From Actinomadura chibensis NBRC 106107 (lineage in GTDB: Bacteria > Actinomycetota > Actinomycetes > Streptosporangiales > Streptosporangiaceae), in contig NZ_BCQP01000002.1 of assembly GCF_001552135.1 (NCBI RefSeq), positions 62,001 through 126,000 of the forward strand: a stretch of DNA of 64,000 nucleotides, written 5' to 3'. Of the stretch, positions 62,219 to 64,000 are shown piece by piece. The notes beneath the pieces are model-generated. The model saw only the letters and a list, made by a program, of their open reading frames with translations. It was not told the DNA's origin and did no database searches. How positions within the stretch are numbered: position 1 is the first letter of the stretch; each line of letters opens with the position of its first letter. The translations under genes and the position numbers were made by a program.

Positions 62219-64000
62219 TCAGTTGCGGAGGCGGAGGCCGCGGGGGGTTGGGTGGAAGCCCGCTGATTCCAGGGCGGCGGCTAGGGGGGAGTCGGTGATC
62301 GCCGTGCCGTCGGCGCGTTCGACGGTGAGCCTGCCGAGTGCGCCCTCGCGGACGGCGAGGGCCAGCGCGTCGACCGCCGGTTGCAGGACGGCGGGGTCGT
62401 CGTCCCAGGTCAGGAGAGTCCGGCCGCCGCGTTCGACGTAGAGGACGAGGCGGCCCTCGACCAGCGCGACGAGGGCGCCCGCCTTGCGGCCGGGCTTGTG
62501 GCCGCTTGCCACCTCGTCGTCGCGTTCGGGCCAGGGGAGGGCCGCGCCGTACGGGTTGGCCGGGTCGGCGGCGGCCAGGATGAGCGCCCGGTCGGCGGGC
62601 TTCGGGGGCGTCTCCCAGAGCGCGGAGATGTCGTCCGGCGCGACCGGGCCCGGCCGGAGGGCCCGCAGCCGGTCGACGGCGCCGGGCAGGGCGAACTGCG
62701 CGGCGCCCAGGCCCTCGACGAAGTAGCCGCGGCGGCACCGGCCGGTCTCCTCGAACGCCCGCAGCACCGGGTAGACGGCGGAGAACCCGCCGGGCGTGCG
62801 CTCGGCCGCGACCGCCCCGCGGATGACGATGCCGTACCGCTCAAGCAGCGCCTCGGCGAGAGCGTGCGAACGCAAGGTGGCCGTGGACTCGCGCTGGGGG
62901 AGCGGCCACCAGCGTCCGCCGACCGTGGGCGGACCCGTCCGGGAGGGCATGACGGGACGTCCGCGACGGGTCGACCGTGACCGGTGCGTCGGACGCCCCG
63001 AACCGAGCGCCGCGCGGAGCGGAGCCAGGGTGTCGTTGGTGAGGTGCCCGGACCAGACGAGATCCCAGACGGCGGTCACGAGGTCGGGGTCGTTGGCGGT
63101 GACGTGCTGGTTGACGCGGTCGGAGAGCGTCCGGAAGAAGAGCGCGCCGCCGTCGCCGAGCGTGTCCAGGACGGCCTGGTGGACGGGCGTGAGGGTGATC
63201 TCCGCGGGTTCCGGCATCAGCAGCGGCGCGGTGTCGGCCAGGTAGAGCGCCACCCAGCCGTCGCCGCCGGGCAGCCCGCCCTGGCCCGCCCACACGACCT
63301 CGCCCGCGGACGTCAACTCGTCCAGCATGGCGGGGGTGTAGCCGGGCACGCGGGACGGCAGCACCAGCGACTCCAGCGCGGACGCGGGCACCGCCGCGCC
63401 CTGCAACTGCTCGACCGTCTGGACGAGCGCGTCGACACCGCGCAGCCGGGACCCGCCGGTGATGCCGTGCCAGACCGGCAGGAAGCGGCCGAGCGACTCG
63501 GGCGGGGACGGCTCGACCTCGGCGCGCAGCCGGGCCAGCGAGCGGCGGCGGAGCGTCCGCAGCACGCCGGTGTCGCACCATTCGCCGGTCAGCGGGCCCG
63601 ACACCTTCTCGACGGGCAGGAACTCGCCCTCGGCGACGCGTCCGGCACCGGCCAGCCTGCGCAGCGTCTCGACGACGACGGCCACGCCGAGGCCGAAGCG
63701 GGCGGCGGCCTCGTCCGCCCGGAACGGGCCGTGGGTGCGCGCGTACCGGGAGACCAGGTCGCCTAGCGGGTCGCCGACCGGTTCGAGGAACGCCTCCGGG
63801 ACGCCCACCGGCAGCGGCGCGCCGAGCGCGTCGCGCAGCCGCCCGGCGTCCTCGATGGCGGCCCACCGCTCCTCTCCCGCGATCCGCACCCGAATCGCCC
63901 GCCGCGTCGCCTCCAGTTCGGCCAACCACCGCGAAACCTGAACCAGAACCCCCATCCCACCGTCTCCGACGCCCCCACCCCGTTCGGCGGCGTCGGTGGC
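62219..64000 (-). CDS. lhr: Lhr-type large helicase, C-terminal part (5' end outside window)
   Basis: The frame is open to the window end, so only the last 594 residues are present. They match the C-terminal half of Lhr helicases: [35 protein letters not shown], the winged-helix-like RYARTHGPFRADEAAARFGLGVAVV, and FLPVWHGI. The RTGPPTVGGRW segment and the terminal AITDSPLAAALESAGFHPTP are typical. The DEAD/helicase core (about 900 residues) would be upstream. Lhr unwinds RNA-DNA hybrids and is induced by DNA damage in mycobacteria. The junction GGGVGDGGMGVLVQ is low in complexity and unusual. Confidence 0.9.
   Translation of the reverse strand, partial: ATDAAERGGGVGDGGMGVLVQVSRWLAELEATRRAIRVRIAGEERWAAIEDAGRLRDALGAPLPVGVPEAFLEPVGDPLGDLVSRYARTHGPFRADEAAARFGLGVAVVVETLRRLAGAGRVAEGEFLPVEKVSGPLTGEWCDTGVLRTLRRRSLARLRAEVEPSPPESLGRFLPVWHGITGGSRLRGVDALVQTVEQLQGAAVPASALESLVLPSRVPGYTPAMLDELTSAGEVVWAGQGGLPGGDGWVALYLADTAPLLMPEPAEITLTPVHQAVLDTLGDGGALFFRTLSDRVNQHVTANDPDLVTAVWDLVWSGHLTNDTLAPLRAALGSGRPTHRSRSTRRGRPVMPSRTGPPTVGGRWWPLPQRESTATLRSHALAEALLERYGIVIRGAVAAERTPGGFSAVYPVLRAFEETGRCRRGYFVEGLGAAQFALPGAVDRLRALRPGPVAPDDISALWETPPKPADRALILAAADPANPYGAALPWPERDDEVASGHKPGRKAGALVALVEGRLVLYVERGGRTLLTWDDDPAVLQPAVDALALAVREGALGRLTVERADGTAITDSPLAAALESAGFHPTPRGLRLRN

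Overview
The window is a 64-kb piece of a chromosome with very high G+C, frequent GTG starts and strongly G/C-ending codons. Gene content and order (rimP-nusA-ylxR-infB, ylxP-rbfA-nrnA-truB, ribF, rpsO-pnp-M16 peptidase-dapB, dapA-rnj-ftsK, rimO-pgsA-cinA-clgR) point to a filamentous actinomycete. A member of the Streptosporangiales such as an Actinomadura-like genus is my inference; no 16S rRNA gene is present to prove it.

Layout. 1-4262: 3' part of a sugar ABC import operon (ATPase, permease, second ATPase) ending in a ROK repressor. 4255-10240: mixed genes (flavin reductase, flippase-like membrane protein, HAD protein, RNA methyltransferase, coiled-coil protein, ferritin-like lipoprotein). 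10453-19105: translation and ribosome-maturation cluster. 19234-27081: trhA, ribF, rpsO-pnp, M16 peptidase, azoreductase, dapB. 27082-39205: about 12 kb of accessory genes lying between dapB and dapA, entered through a broken acetyltransferase remnant; it holds an ECF41-type sigma factor, orphan modA, ung, menA, an MFS exporter, a CGNR regulator, a VOC protein, a MocR/EamA divergent pair and a GH18-like anchored protein. 39206-49967: dapA-rnj-ftsK-rodZ-like-rimO-pgsA-cinA-clgR. 50146-53018: dps, LysR, Nei glycosylase and a cysteine-free Rrf2 regulator. 53223-59335: a das-like amino-sugar import operon (binding protein, two permeases, GH3 hexosaminidase) divergent from a second ROK regulator. 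59814-64000: secA2 and the C-terminal part of an Lhr helicase cut by the window end.

How it fits together. The core runs from transcription and translation factors (NusA, IF2, RbfA, TruB, RimP) to RNA decay (PNPase, RNase J, NrnA), lysine/diaminopimelate synthesis (DapA, DapB), chromosome segregation (FtsK) and proteolysis control (ClgR). Two sugar uptake systems, each with its own ROK regulator, flank the window. Many genes appear to be leaderless, with a TANNNT -10 box 5-8 nt before the start codon.

No CRISPR array, insertion sequence, prophage or RNA gene was seen. The most interesting signals are regulatory DNA: an ECF41-type autoregulatory promoter before the sigma gene; a MocR/EamA pair whose start codons share CATG inside a symmetric box; a large double palindrome before the azoreductase; dyads centred on the -10 boxes of the VOC gene and of ylxP; and a nested hairpin between rpsO and pnp.
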